A stretch of 64,000 nucleotides of DNA, from NCBI RefSeq assembly GCF_963678635.1, contig NC_087062.1:49864178-49928177 (forward strand), written 5' to 3'. Under the pieces are notes generated by a model that worked only from the letters and a program-made list of their open reading frames with translations, was not told the DNA's origin and ran no database searches. This document shows, piece after piece, positions 22,241 through 33,541 of the stretch; within the stretch, counting starts at the first letter, position 1; every line of letters begins with the position of its first letter. The DNA is from Symsagittifera roscoffensis (taxonomy: Eukaryota; Xenacoelomorpha; Acoela; Convolutidae). The translations under genes were made by a program, and so were the position numbers.

Positions 22241-22685
22241 GTTTTGAATTCCCTCATGAAAAAATATTTTTAACTAATCGCACAAAATCTGTTAACATTA
22301 CAGAAAACCATCAGATTTCAAATCTTGTCTTTTTCCAGCCATGCTTTCTAAGATCTCAGATGATTGGTCGGCAAAAACTAGTGTCTATTAGATATCTGTC
22401 TTACCACAAGCGAATCTGCACAGGACTTGGAAGCAGATAGCCCTAGTTCGATTCGCAGACTGATCCTTCATATCATTAAATGTTTTTCCTATCCTTCCAA
22501 TAAACCTTGACAAAAAGTTTCATTTCCCACAGTGGGATGACAGAAGAGAGGCCGGGTTGACTCTGGTTCCACAAAGCTATCCTAGTGGAAGGAATTATTT
22601 CAAATAGTGTCTCTCTAAACCACAGCAATTGTTTCTTCTGTTTCCTTCACTGCCAATCGCAACTTGCAGCAATTATCACGAGACG

Positions 22686-22756
22686 ATAGTTTAGTGGTTC
22701 ATAACTGGTCTTGCAAACCAAACACGCCGGTTCGAAACTCTGACAGGTCGAAGAAA
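22686..22756 (+). pseudogene. tRNA-like remnant, Ala(TGC)-like anticodon arm
   Basis: TAGTTTAGTGGTT fits an A box and GGTTCGAAACT a B box. TGGT-CTTGCAA-ACCA would form a 4-bp anticodon stem with anticodon TGC. The acceptor and T stems do not pair. A T-rich run follows within about 10 bases. Probably a tRNA-derived repeat. A lone B-box-like AGTTCGATTCG also occurs near 22447. Confidence 0.3.
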
Positions 22757-23089
22757 AATTTTTTGAACACACTTCCCTTAATAGCTGTCAAAGTTAATGA
22801 GTATGTTCAGTTGAAACAATCACATTCATAACCAGACTCAAATCGTTCAATTATTTTCCTTTTCAAAGAAAAACCTCTAACGTTTCTGCTTTTTTGTCTA
22901 CCCGAATTGAATATTCTCAGAAACAGTCGAAACCAGAGAGTTTTCTTAAAATGTAAAAACGTTACATAAAAGGGAAGCTGATGAGGCAATGGTAAAAAAA
23001 TCACTATTAAACATTCGTCATTGTCATATATCAACATTACTCGTTATCGTTTATTGAAGAAACAGAAAAGAAAATATTCAGTGTTAGCA

Positions 23090-23347
23090 ATATTTTATAT
23101 ACGTACATAGATACATCAATCAAGACATACATTTCACTTACACACATTCATACAATATGCAATAAAACATACATAATCACATAAATACATACATAAACAC
23201 ATACATACATAAATTCATACATACATGCATACAACATACACACGTACCTACATAAGTACACGAGCAAACATATTTCTATGCCTGCATTCACATACATACA
23301 ACATTACTTTAATCCATACATACATACATACATACATACATACATAC
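23090..23347. repeat. CATA microsatellite
   Basis: An imperfect tract of CATA/TACA units with a perfect run of about eight CATA units at 23315-23347. Flanked by non-coding DNA. Confidence 0.9.
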
Positions 23348-23430
23348 GCCCAATGACACTGATAAGACATCACATTTGACGTTTAATTTCACTGATAATG
23401 TCCCAATTCAACAGCAATTTCGTCGTTTGT

Positions 23431-23505
23431 GGTCTAGTGGTTCCGTCCACTATTAGGTCTCCGTTGGTTGAAGGTTCGTTTCCAAAACGTAGCATTGCTA
23501 ACATT
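23431..23505 (+). pseudogene. tRNA-like remnant, Glu/Asp-like A box
   Basis: GTGGTCTAGTGGTT is a good A box of the tRNA-Glu/Asp type and GGTTCGTTTCC a B box. CGTTT at the 5' end can pair with AAACG at the 3' end, but the central arms do not fold. A decayed tRNA or SINE head. Confidence 0.3.
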
Positions 23506-23703
23506 CCTGTTAAAATATGTTGTTAAAAACTAAGCATACTGAAATGCTTAAGATATTAAAATAAAGTTCATGTTTCAGTGTGTTCCAGTCAATGGACTGG
23601 AAAGAAAAAGTAAATCAAAAAACTGAATATAATCTTCTCAGTTTTACTAATCATACGACTGAAATCGTTTGTTGAACAATACTTTCGCTTCTGCCTAAGC
23701 AAG

Positions 23704-23785
23704 ACGCAAGGTGGCGCAGTTGGTTAGAGCGTTAGACTCAGGACCGATATGTCTGGTGTTCGAACCCCGGTGTGAGACGATCAGT
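23704..23785 (+). pseudogene. tRNA-like head of a possible SINE
   Basis: GGTGGCGCAGTTGGTTAGAG is an excellent A box and GTGTTCGAACCCC a good B box. The loop CTCAGGA would read CAG (Leu), but neither the anticodon, T nor acceptor stem pairs well. A run of nine T follows. The GC-rich element at 23957-24023 lies 170 bases further, so the two may form one tRNA-derived SINE of about 320 bp. Confidence 0.4.
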
Positions 23786-23956
23786 TAAAATTTTTTTTTT
23801 CAACACTAATTACATCATAGTCACTTATTATGTGCAAACAAAACAGTAAACAACCATGATCCCTGATCGAATCGAACAGAAAACAGTGGTGGAAGCCTGG
23901 TTGATCAAGTGCATTGGTAAAAAACCCAGGTCGGGTGGGTGGGGATGGTTAATGAC

Positions 23957-24023
23957 CCCTAGGTGGTCGTCGCGGTCCGGCTTTGTGAATCCTTTAGGCA
24001 AGGGTAGGGTTTCCTTGCCGGTC
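23957..24023 (+). repeat. CCTAGGTGG element, diverged copy with its own hairpin
   Basis: The order CCTAGGTGG - CG - TCC - GC - TTTAGG - GGTAGGG - CCGGT matches the start of each 2,217-bp repeat (25582, 27799, 30016). The hairpin arms differ in sequence but still pair: GGCAAGG (23997-24003) with CCTTGCC (24013-24019), where the other copies have GGTGGGG with CCCCACC. Confidence 0.55.
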
Positions 24024-24025
24024 AA

Positions 24026-25460
24026 CTAGAAAAAATACCTAATTAGGAAAATAAAAAAATTATTCAAGTTCTCGAAAACGGCAGTATAGAATTTCTTCAA
24101 ACTTTGCATGTAGGTAGAGGACAAAATTCTAAGATATAATTTGGGAAGGCGTTTTTCCGAAATAATGTTATGAGTTGCACTTTTTGGGGAAAAAGGGGCG
24201 TTTTTTTTGGTCGAAATCACGATTTTTTTCAAAAATGCCCCAATAACTCAATTTTGGTTGAGAAAATGCGAAAAAGTGATGTTTTTTTTGGACACAAGCA
24301 CAGTTAAGGGAATCGAATGGTGTATTGTTTGCCAAAATTTTTTCAGCAATTTTTTCGAGATTTTTGATGTTTTTTTGCGGTTTTTTTGAAGTTTTTTGTC
24401 AAATTTCAAAAAAGTCAATGTTCCGGTCGTTTTTCGACATTTTTACTGATCACAAAAAATGATTGTCGTGGCCGAATAAATTTATTGGAGTAAAGAGAGA
24501 GAAAACTTGATTTTTGATTTTTTGAGAATTTTCCCGCCAAAAACTGATTTTTTTACGTTTTTTTCTTTTTTTTTCAAAAAATCACTGTTCTTCTAAACTT
24601 TTTTATTATAAACATTTTGCCAGTTTGTATACCCTAATGAGCCAAACTTATGACCTGAACACAAGTTTTTTGCTGGTCCATCATAGAAGGCACTTTTTGA
24701 TCGCCAAATCTGAAAAAAAAAAATTTTTTTGTCAAATTTTTTAATTTTTTTTCAAAAATTAGCCAAAAAATCATTATTTAACTGGAGACAATTTTAATAT
24801 ACCTCAAAAACCCTTGACAAGTTAGTTTTGATGCAAAAATTTTCATCAATTTGTTCAAGAGGTTTAGAATTAATGAAATTTTGATTGTGGTAAAAAAAAG
24901 CGTGTTTGTAAAACAAACGTAAAAGTTAATCGATCATTGTGAGTTGCGAAGTCAAAACGTGCCTAAACTGTAGTAACGCGTCAAAACGGGCCTCTCAGGT
25001 ATCATCTTTTTCAAACTGAGGTTTTTGTGATACTTAAAAAAAGAAATAAGTGATTTTTTTTGCATATTTTTTTGATAAACTTAAATTTCTTTCTCGATTA
25101 TTTGTTTTGTTTTTATTTTAATAATATTGTTTTTAACATAGTTGTTATGTGTTTGAACAGTCAATAAACACAAAGACATGGGCTGGGCTCTGTAAGTTTA
25201 ACCAACGCATTAGATTTCTCTTTGTTTGTATTTGGGATCATAATTTAAAATTTGGACTGTTTCCGAAAACTTGTTTTCGTTGAAACAGTCCATTTCGTAA
25301 ATCAAAACGTATTTGGTAGTTAATTGATCGAGCCACAGAGTGACTTATAAAAATGCCCTTCCAGGAATACAATTTGAGGTATCATGGGAGTTTAACTGAG
25401 AACAACTAGAAAAAAAGTTAAATTTCGGACGAAATATGTAAGATTTAAATCGACTTACAG
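24026..25460. other. T-rich low-complexity non-coding DNA
   Basis: Long T and A runs throughout, no credible coding frame on either strand, and no clear repeat of neighbouring units. Style resembles the adjacent 2.2-kb repeats, so it may be an older relative of them. Confidence 0.5.
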
Positions 25461-25471
25461 TTCTCGAGCAA

Positions 25472-25496
25472 AAAGAGCACCCGCAGGGTGCTCTTT
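25472..25496. other. Perfect 11-bp GC-rich hairpin
   Basis: AAAGAGCACCC (25472-25482) pairs with GGGTGCTCTTT (25486-25496) around loop GCA. It lies about 90 bases before the first 2,217-bp repeat and is followed by CTGCGAGTGCG, much as the smaller hairpins at 27657 and 29873 are followed by TTGCGAATGGGAATGCG. Confidence 0.6.
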
Positions 25497-27299
25497 CTGC
25501 GAGTGCGTTGAGCGCTGTTCGTATTCTTCCCCACGCGATGCAAATAACTAAAGTAGAGAATATACCACACAACCCTGCCCCCTAGGTGGCCGCGTTCCAG
25601 CATTTCAAAAATTTTTTAGGTGGGGTAGGGCCCCCACCGGTACAAGTAATCTCCCTAAATTGGTCTTTAGAGAATCTTGACAAAAAAGTTGATTCTCGAA
25701 ATTGTCAGGTTAGATTGGTCTAATTTTTTGCATGCGGCCCTAAAATGTCAAACGAATAGGGGTTTCCTTTTGTGATTTTTTGACCCAACAATTTTTAACA
25801 GGTGTTTGGGCTAATTTGGGCTTTTTGCCCAATTTGGGAAAAGTTTTTATTTTGCCTAATTCTCAAAAATAAGTAAAAATTTTGATATACTTATGAAAGA
25901 ACGTCTAAATTGATCTCAGCAGTCCTACCTAACGCACTAATCATCATGGTAGTGGAGGTTTTTGAATCGGAGAAAATTGATTTTTTTGACTTTTTTTTAC
26001 CCATTTTTGAATACTTTTTCAAAATAAAAACCTTTGACGAAAAAACTTGAAAACAATTTGGTTTATTAATTTATTAGAGCTTAAAGGGCATTGCTCTGGC
26101 TTTCTTAGCTAAAATGAAAAGTTTCAGCTAAAAATTGGCACTTTTTCAAAACAATCATTTTTTTCAAAAAATTTTTAAGTTTTTGATTTCTTTTCAATTT
26201 CTTGTTCAGAAATAAAGTTAAATAACGATTTTTGAGTCAGAGTCAATTTTTTGTTTCCAACCTAATGTACTTTATGTGGGAGTACTGTTTGTACTAATTT
26301 TAGGCCCTCATTTTTGTTTTAAGCCAAGATATTGCTTTCGGAATTCTGTCGAAAAAATTGAAAAAACATGTTTTTTTGACCTTTCTCGAAATTTTAAAAT
26401 AAGTGATCCACTTGTTGTTAGCCACCAGATAAGGTCTCCCAAAATCTCGAAGACTCCAATAAACAGACTGATGAGATTTTTTTTTAAATTTTTTCAAAAT
26501 TTGAATTTTTTGATTTTTTTTCAACTTTTCACCTGAAAAATTATTCTAAGTAACGCCATTTGAAGAAGAAAAAAGGTTAAAGTTCAAAATTTTCATTCTT
26601 TTCTACAGTTTTTTTTCTTCCTGGCGTGTTATCAAGCTGAAAATGGCTCATTCAGACTATCTGTGTAGCTTGTTTAGGTTTCAGTTTCTCAAGTTGGCTC
26701 AAAGGTGCCTTAAGTGGAGGCGACAAGGAAAAATAGCCAAAATGAAAACTTCATAAAATCTACAATTTTCAACGTTTTTTGGTAATTTAAAATGCTAGAC
26801 CCACTAAATTGGGTACGCTGAATCGTAATAGGCAATTAATTTTTACTTTTTTTCAATTTTGAAAATTACAAATTTTTGATTTTTTAAAAAAAAAAACATA
26901 ATTTTTAAATTTTTCTCTTTTTTAAAACATTTTACATCATATTGATGTTTTTTCTGCCAAAGTGTTATAAACGGCTAGAACAGGAATCTTCATTACTTAA
27001 GAACAGTGGGTGGTGCGAGGAAAACTTAAAAAAAAACGGATTCATTTCTCCCGATTTACAAAAGAAAAAAAGAAAAAAACTGTTTTTAAATTCATTTGAA
27101 AACTTACAATTTTTCTCATCATTATCCCTTACTAGTTTCAACAACCGCATTTGTAACCGCCTAACATCAGTTGTTCTTGGAAGCATTGATGAATAAAATC
27201 AATTTTTTAAAAATTAATACAGCTTCTCATGAGGAATTGAAAACAAGCATTAGTGAAAAAAAATTTTGTGAAAAATTAAGAACAGTTATCCGTTAACCT

Positions 27300-27368
27300 G
27301 GATCGATGTAGGATGCTCACTCGGTCCCTCTGGGACCTGTTGAGGGAGCAGCCGTAACCGTAAATTCT
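27300..27368. other. GC-richer structured segment of the 2.2-kb repeat (copy 1)
   Basis: GGTCCC (27323-27328) pairs with GGGACC (27332-27337) around TCT, and an outer GCTC...GAGC pair brackets it. The segment is conserved at 29517-29587 in copy 2, with the same inner hairpin at 29541-29555. I do not recognise a known RNA. Confidence 0.45.
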
Positions 27369-27656
27369 ACGCTTAAAATCTGAAATAAGCCTGATCTGAA
27401 TTATGATTTGAGCGGAGATCAAATAAGTTTTTGATGTTGCGATCTTATTTTGAACAATTTTTTTCTTTCCATTTTCTACATTTTCTATTTTACTTTTGCC
27501 AACATCAGTCTCATTGCAAGCCCGGTATTGGCAAAAATTTGATTGTTTTACACTTTGAAATCTTTGCGTTTTTTGGTGGTAGTTTAAAATAAAGTTTAGC
27601 AGAACTTTTTAAATAATTTTTTTTTCACCTGGCAAAATTAATTGAGCATTGGCATT

Positions 27657-27673
27657 TGCGCCCGAAGGGCGCA
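27657..27673. other. 7-bp GC hairpin, repeat copy 1
   Basis: TGCGCCC-GAA-GGGCGCA, a perfect 7-bp stem with a 3-nt loop, about 126 bases before the start of the next 2.2-kb unit. Confidence 0.6.
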
Positions 27674-29516
27674 TTGCGAATGGGAATGCGTAGAAGTCCA
27701 CATATTTGCTTGAGCACATTATGTTGATGCATGACCACGCTCTCTTTTGGTTTGACTAAATACGAAAAACAAACATCCACCACTAGTACCTGATTGTGCT
27801 AGGTGGCCGCGTTCCAGCATTACAAAATTTTTTGAGGTGGGGTAGGGGCCCCCACCGGTACAAGTAATATCCCTCAAATGGACTATAGAGAAATTTTGCA
27901 AAAAAGTCGATTCTCGAAATTGTCAGGTTAGATTGGTCTAAATTTTTGCATGCGGCCCTAAAATGTCAAATGAATAGGGGTTTCCTTTTGTGATTTTTTG
28001 ACCCAACAATTTTTAACAGGTGTTTGGGCTAATTTGGGCTTTTTGCCCAATTTGGGAAAAGTTTTTATTTTGCTTAATTCTCAAAAATAAGTAAAAATTT
28101 CGATATACTTATGAAAATACGTCTAAATTGATTTTAGCTGTCCTATTGGACGAACTAATCATCATGGCGGTAGAGGTTTTTCAATATGAGAAAATTAATT
28201 TTTTTGACTTTTTTTTACCCATTTTTCAATACTTTTTCAAAATAAAAGCCTTTAACGAAAAAACTTGATAAAAATTTGCTTAATTAAATTATTTGAGCTT
28301 AAAGATCATTGCTCTGGCTTTCTTAGCTAAAATGAAAAGTTTCAGCTAAAATTGGCACTTTTTCAAAACACTCATTTTTTTCAAAAAATTTTTAAGTTTT
28401 TGATTTTTTCACAATTTTTTGTTCAGAAATAAAGTTAAAAAACGATTTTTGAATCAGAGTCAATTTTTTGTTTCCAACCTAATGTACTTTATGTGGGAGT
28501 ACTGTTCGTACTAATTTTAGGCCCTCATTTTTGTTTTTAGCCAAGATATTGCTTTCGGAATTCTGTCTAAAAAATCGTAAATCAGGTTTTTTTGACCTTT
28601 CTCAAAATTTTAAAAAAAGTGATCCACTTGTTGTTAGCCGCCAGATAAGGTCTCCCAAAACCTCGAAGACTCCAATAAACAGACTGATGAAATTTCTTTA
28701 AATTTTTTTCAAAATTTGAATTTTTTGATTTTTTTTGAACTTTTCAGCTGAAAAATTATTCTAAGTATCGCCATTTGAAGAAGAAAAAAGGTTAAAGTTC
28801 AAAATGTTCTTTCTTTTCTGGAATTTTTTTTTCTTCCAGGCATGTTATCACGCTGAAAATGGCTCATTCTGACTACCTGTGTAGCTTGTTAAGGTTCCAG
28901 TTTCTCAAGTTGGCTCAAAGGTGCCTCAAGTGGAGGCGACAAGGAAAAATAGCCAAAATGAAAACTTCATAAAATCTACAATTTTCAACATTTTTTGGTA
29001 ATTTAAAATGCTAGACCCACTAAGTTGGGTACGCTGAATCGTAATATGCAATTAATTTTCACTTTTTTTCAACTTTGAAAATAACAAGTTTTTGATTTTT
29101 TTAAAAACAAACATCATTTTTAAATTTTTCTCTTTTTTAAAACATTTTACATCATATTGATGTTTTTTCTGCCAAAGTGTTATGAACGGCTAGAACAGGA
29201 ATCTTCATTACTTAAAAACAGTGGGTGGTGCGAGGAAAACTCAAAAAAAAAACTGATTCATTTCTCCCGATTTACAAAAGAAAAAAAAAGAAAAAAACTG
29301 TTTTTAAATTCATTTGAAAACTTACAATTTTTCTCATCATTATCCCTTACTAGTTTTCAGCAACCGCATTTGTAACCGTCTAACATCAGTTATTCTTGGA
29401 AGCATTGATTATTAAAATCAGTTTTTCTAAAAATTTATAAAGCTTCTCATGAGGAAGTGAAAACAAACATTAGTGAAAAAAAATTGTGAAAAACTAAAAA
29501 CAACTACCCGTTATCC

Positions 29517-29587
29517 TGGATCGAGGTAGGATGCTCACTCGGTCCCTCTGGGACCTGTAGAGAGAGCAGCCGTAACTGTAAACCCTA
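29517..29587. other. GC-richer structured segment of the 2.2-kb repeat (copy 2)
   Basis: Inner hairpin GGTCCC (29541-29546), loop TCT, GGGACC (29550-29555). Differences from copy 1 fall outside the inner stem (for example CTGTTGAGGGAGC becomes CTGTAGAGAGAGC). Confidence 0.45.
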
Positions 29588-29872
29588 CGCTTAAAATCTG
29601 AATTCAGCCTGATCGGAATTATGACATTAGCGGAGATCAAATAAGTTTTTGATGTTGCCTTTTTATTTTGAACAATTTTTTTCCTTCCATTTCCTTCATT
29701 TTCCATTTTATTTTTGCCGAAATCAGTCTCACTGCATGCCCGGTATTAACCAAAAGTTGATTGTTTCACACTTTGAAATCTTTGCGTTTTTTGGTGGTAG
29801 TTTAAGTAAAAATTTATCAGATTTTTTCTTTAAAAAATGTTCACCTGGCAAAATTAATTGAGCATTGGCATT

Positions 29873-29889
29873 TGCGCCCTAAGGGCGCA
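29873..29889. other. 7-bp GC hairpin, repeat copy 2
   Basis: TGCGCCC-TAA-GGGCGCA. The stem is unchanged from copy 1 while the loop has changed from GAA to TAA. Confidence 0.6.
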
Positions 29890-30015
29890 TTGCGAATGGG
29901 AATGCGTAGAAGTCCACGTATTTGCTTGAGCACATGACGTCGATGCAAGACCAGGCTCTTTTTTGGTTCCAGAAAATACTAAAAACTCAAATCAAGCCAC
30001 TAGTACCTGATTGTG

Positions 30016-30954
30016 CTAGGTGGCCGCGTTCCAGCATTTCAAAAATTTTTTAGGTGGGGTAGGGCCCCCACCGGTACAAGTAATCTCCCTAAATTGGTCT
30101 TTAGAGAATTTTGACAAAAAAGTTGATTCTCGAAATTGTCAGGTTAGATTGTTCTAATTTTTTGCATGCGGCCCTAAAATGTCAAACGAATAGGGGTTTC
30201 CTTTTGTGATTTTTTGACCCAACAATTTTTAACAGGTGTTTGGGCTAATTTGGGCTTTTTGCCCAATTTGGGAAAAGTTTTTATTCTGCTTAATTCTCAA
30301 AAATAAGTAAAAATTTTGATATACTTATGAAAGAACGTCTAAATTGATCTCAGCAGTCCTATCTAACGCACTAATCATCATGGTAGTGGAGGTTTTTGAA
30401 TCGGAGAAAATTGATTTTTTTGAGTTTTTTTTACCCATTTTTGAATACTTTTTCAAAATAAAAGGCTTTAACGAAAAAACTTGAAAATAATTTGCATAAT
30501 TAATTTATTTGAGCTTAAAGGGCATTGCTCTGGCTTTATTAGCTAAAATGAAAAGTTTCAGCTAAAAATTGGCACTTTTTCAAAACAATCATTTTTTTCA
30601 AAAAATTTTTAAGTTTTTGATTTCTTTTCAATTTCTTGTTCAGAAATAAAGTTAAAAAACGATTTTTGAGTCAGAGTAAATTTTTTGTTTCCAACCTAAT
30701 GTACCTTATGTGGGAGTACTGTTTGTACTAATTTTAGGCCCTCATTCTTGTTTTTTGCCAAGATATTGCTTTCGAAATTCTGTCAAAAAAGTCGAAAAAA
30801 CATGTTTTTTTGACCTTTCTCAAATTTTTATAATAAATGATCCTTTTGTTGTTAGCCGCCAGATAAGATCTCTCAAAACCTCGAAGACTCCAATAAACAG
30901 ACTGATGAGATTTTTTTAAAAAATTTTCAAAATTTGAATTTTTTGTTTTTTTTT
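30016..30954 (+). repeat. 2,217-bp tandem repeat, copy 3, cut by the gap
   Basis: First 939 bases of a third copy, with the start hairpin at 30053-30072. It ends at the run of N. The sequence after the gap belongs to the tRNA-Ser-like array, so the junction of the two repeat families is hidden. Confidence 0.9.
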
Positions 30955-31154
30955 NNNNNNNNNNNNNNNNNNNNNNNNNNNNNNNNNNNNNNNNNNNNNN
31001 NNNNNNNNNNNNNNNNNNNNNNNNNNNNNNNNNNNNNNNNNNNNNNNNNNNNNNNNNNNNNNNNNNNNNNNNNNNNNNNNNNNNNNNNNNNNNNNNNNNN
31101 NNNNNNNNNNNNNNNNNNNNNNNNNNNNNNNNNNNNNNNNNNNNNNNNNNNNNN
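30955..31154. other. Assembly gap of 200 N
   Basis: Exactly 200 undetermined bases, a typical fixed-size scaffold gap, lying between two different tandem-repeat families. Confidence 0.98.
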
Positions 31155-31504
31155 AAGAATTAGGGATTTTTAATTTTGATCTGCTTCCAATTAAAAACGA
31201 TGGTTTTTGTGAAAAAACTAGGCCAAAAAGTAACTTGAAATTTTTTTTTTAAATTCCATTACTTGAATGGTTTCAATAGAAAAACGTATAACATTGGCCG
31301 ACCAATTTTTTTATGATTAAACCTAAACTTTTTCAACGTTTAATTGCTTGACTATTCTGCTTAGACGAATTTGAAAAGTTTTTGAGCCAATTTTATCTCC
31401 AGAATTCTATAATTTAGTAAATAATCCGGTGAGTTATTAACAAATTAGGTAAACATTAATTGTTGTGCTTAACGAATTCAGTTCAGGTGTTTTTAAAAAC
31501 TAAT

Positions 31505-31586
31505 CGACAGAGATGATATTCAAACCCACGCACGCAGACTATATTGGATGAGCAGTCCAACGCCTTAACCACTCGGCCACCCTGTC
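31505..31586 (-). pseudogene. tRNA-Ser(GCT)-like, T stem broken
   Basis: Acceptor and anticodon stems (TTGGA/TCCAA, loop CTGCTCA) pair. The T arm reads GTGGG-TTTGAAT-ATCAT with at least one mismatch. Confidence 0.55.
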
Positions 31587-32112
31587 TGAACAGCGGGCAA
31601 TCGTTTGTTTATTGAATTGAATCAATAAAAGTTTGAAGCAAAGTTTGAGTCCTAGAACGAGACTAGTTCAAATCGTTTTTCAGACCAAATCATTTCGATG
31701 AAACTTCAAGTTTTTCAAAGCAACCTGTTACAGCTTTCAAACAATCAGAGGAAGCGGAACAAAACTTAATTAATTTTTACTTTTGATATGCTTCCAATTA
31801 AAAACGATGCTTTTTTGTGAAAAAAAACTGGCCAAGTAAGTAACTTGAAATTTTTCAAAAGTTAATTACTTGAATGGTTTAAATAGAGAAACGTATAACG
31901 TTGGCCAACCGATTTTCTTTTTGAAAAAACTTAAATTTTGTCATTGTTTAATTGCTTGACTCTTCTGCTTAGACGAACTTGAGAAGTTTGCGAGCCAATT
32001 TTATCTCTAAAACTTTGTGATTTAGTAAATTTGTCGATGAGTTAATAACAAATTAGGTAAACATCAATTGTTGTGCTTACCGAACTCAGTTCAGGTAATT
32101 TTGAAAACTAAT

Positions 32113-32197
32113 TGACAGAGATGGGACTCAAACCCACGCGCGCAGTCTGTCTTGGAAGAGCAAACCAACACCTTAACCACTCGGGGGCCACCCTGTC
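32113..32197 (-). pseudogene. tRNA-Ser(GCT)-like, 85 nt, enlarged D arm
   Basis: Three extra C in the D arm (GGCCCCCGAG), loop TTGCTCT with a T-T mismatch in the anticodon stem, discriminator A. Twin of 35411-35495. Confidence 0.55.
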
Positions 32198-32724
32198 TGA
32201 GCAGAGAATCAAAGAAAAATGTTTCGCTTCAAATAGAATATTTTTTTTTGCTCAAAATAAAAAACCTATCAAATCAAGCCCCTGTCCGATCGAAAAAAAG
32301 ACTTGACGTCTGTGTATTTGAAATGTGATGACGAATTTAGCACTCTAGTCCTAGAACTAGATTAGTTGAAATCGTGTTTTCAGACCATTTCGTTTCGCTG
32401 AAATTTCAAGTTTTTCAAAGCAACCTGTTACAGCTCTCAAACTATCAGAGGAAGCATTTTGAATTTTTCAAATTTCCATTATTTGAATGGTTTAAATACA
32501 GAAACGTAGAACATTGGCCAACCGATTTTTTTATGAAAAACACTAAATTTTGTCATTGTTTAATTGCTTGACTATTCTGCTTAGACGAATTTGATAAGTT
32601 TGCGAGCCAATTTTATCTCCAGATTTTTGTAATTTAGTAAATTTCCCGATGAGTTATTAACAAATTAGGTAAACATCAATTATTGTGCTTACCGAATTCA
32701 GTTCAGGTGTTTTTAAAAACTAAT

Positions 32725-32806
32725 CGACAGAGATGGGATTCGAAACCAAGCACGCGGTCTGTATTGGATGAGCAGTCCAACGCCTTAACCACTCGGCCAC
32801 CCTGTC
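32725..32806 (-). pseudogene. tRNA-Ser(GCT)-like, altered T arm
   Basis: Good acceptor and anticodon arms. The T arm reads GCTTGGTTTCGAATCCCAT: one base is shifted, and TTCGAA is kept. Confidence 0.5.
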
Positions 32807-33459
32807 TGAACAGCGCGCATCCGTTTGTTTTTTAAATTGAATCAATAAACGTTTGAAGCAAAGATGCTCCGCTTCAAATTGAGTAATATTTTTTGCTCTA
32901 AACAAAAAAACCTATCAAATCAAACCACTGTTCGATCAAAAATAGACTTAACGTATGTGTATTTGAATTGTAATGACGAATTTAGCACTCTCGTCCTAGA
33001 ACGAGTCTAGTTCAAATCTTTTTTCAGACCAAATCATTTCGATTAAAACTCAAATTTTTCAAAGCAACCTGTTACAGCTTTCGAACTATCAGAGGAAGCG
33101 AAACAAAAACTTAAGGATATTTTTATTTTGATCTGCTACCATTTAAAAACGATGCTTTTTTGTTGAAAAAAAAATGGGCCAAAAAATAACTTGAAATTTT
33201 TCAAAATTCCATTATTTGAATGGTTTAAATACAGAAACGTAGAACATTGGCCAACCGATTTTCTTGATGAAAAAACCTAAAATTTGTCATTGTTTAATTG
33301 CTTGACTATTCTGCTTAGACGAATTTGAAAAAGTCTGCGAGCCAATTTTATCTCTAGACTTTTGTGGTTTAGTAAATTTCCCGATGAGTGATTAACAAAT
33401 TAGGTAAACATCAACTGTTGTGCTTATCGAAGTCAGTTCAGGTGTTTTTAAAAACTAAT

Positions 33460-33541
33460 CAACAGAGATGGGATTCGAAACCAAGCACGCGGACTGTACT
33501 GGATGAGCAGTCCAACGCCTTAACCACTCGGCCAACCTGTC
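33460..33541 (-). pseudogene. tRNA-Ser(GCT)-like
   Basis: Anticodon arm TTGGA-CTGCTCA-TCCAG. The acceptor ends CTCTGTTG where most have CTCTGTCG, which breaks the terminal pair. T arm as in 32725. Confidence 0.5.

Larger units (their letters stand above)
25582..27798 (+). repeat. 2,217-bp tandem repeat, copy 1
   Basis: Starts at CTAGGTGGCCGCGTTCC. The unit is mostly T-rich non-coding DNA. It carries a GGTGGGG/CCCCACC hairpin near its start (25619-25638), a GC-richer structured segment near 27300, and a TGCGCCC/GGGCGCA hairpin near its end. Copy 2 follows immediately and is highly similar throughout. Confidence 0.9.
27799..30015 (+). repeat. 2,217-bp tandem repeat, copy 2
   Basis: Same unit as copy 1, displaced by 2,217 bp, with scattered substitutions and small indels. 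The start hairpin is at 27836-27856. The open frames near 27719 and 29157 are not conserved between copies in length or frame, so I reject them as genes. Confidence 0.9.

Noticed and set aside
26276-30919. Recurring ORFs MGVLFVLILGPH at 26276 and 30710, and MMFFLPKCY at 26942 and 29157
   Set aside because: They lie in the T-rich 2.2-kb repeat, change length and frame between copies, and are the phenylalanine-rich frames expected from T runs.
30934-31173. ORF spanning the N gap
   Set aside because: Most of its codons are undetermined bases.
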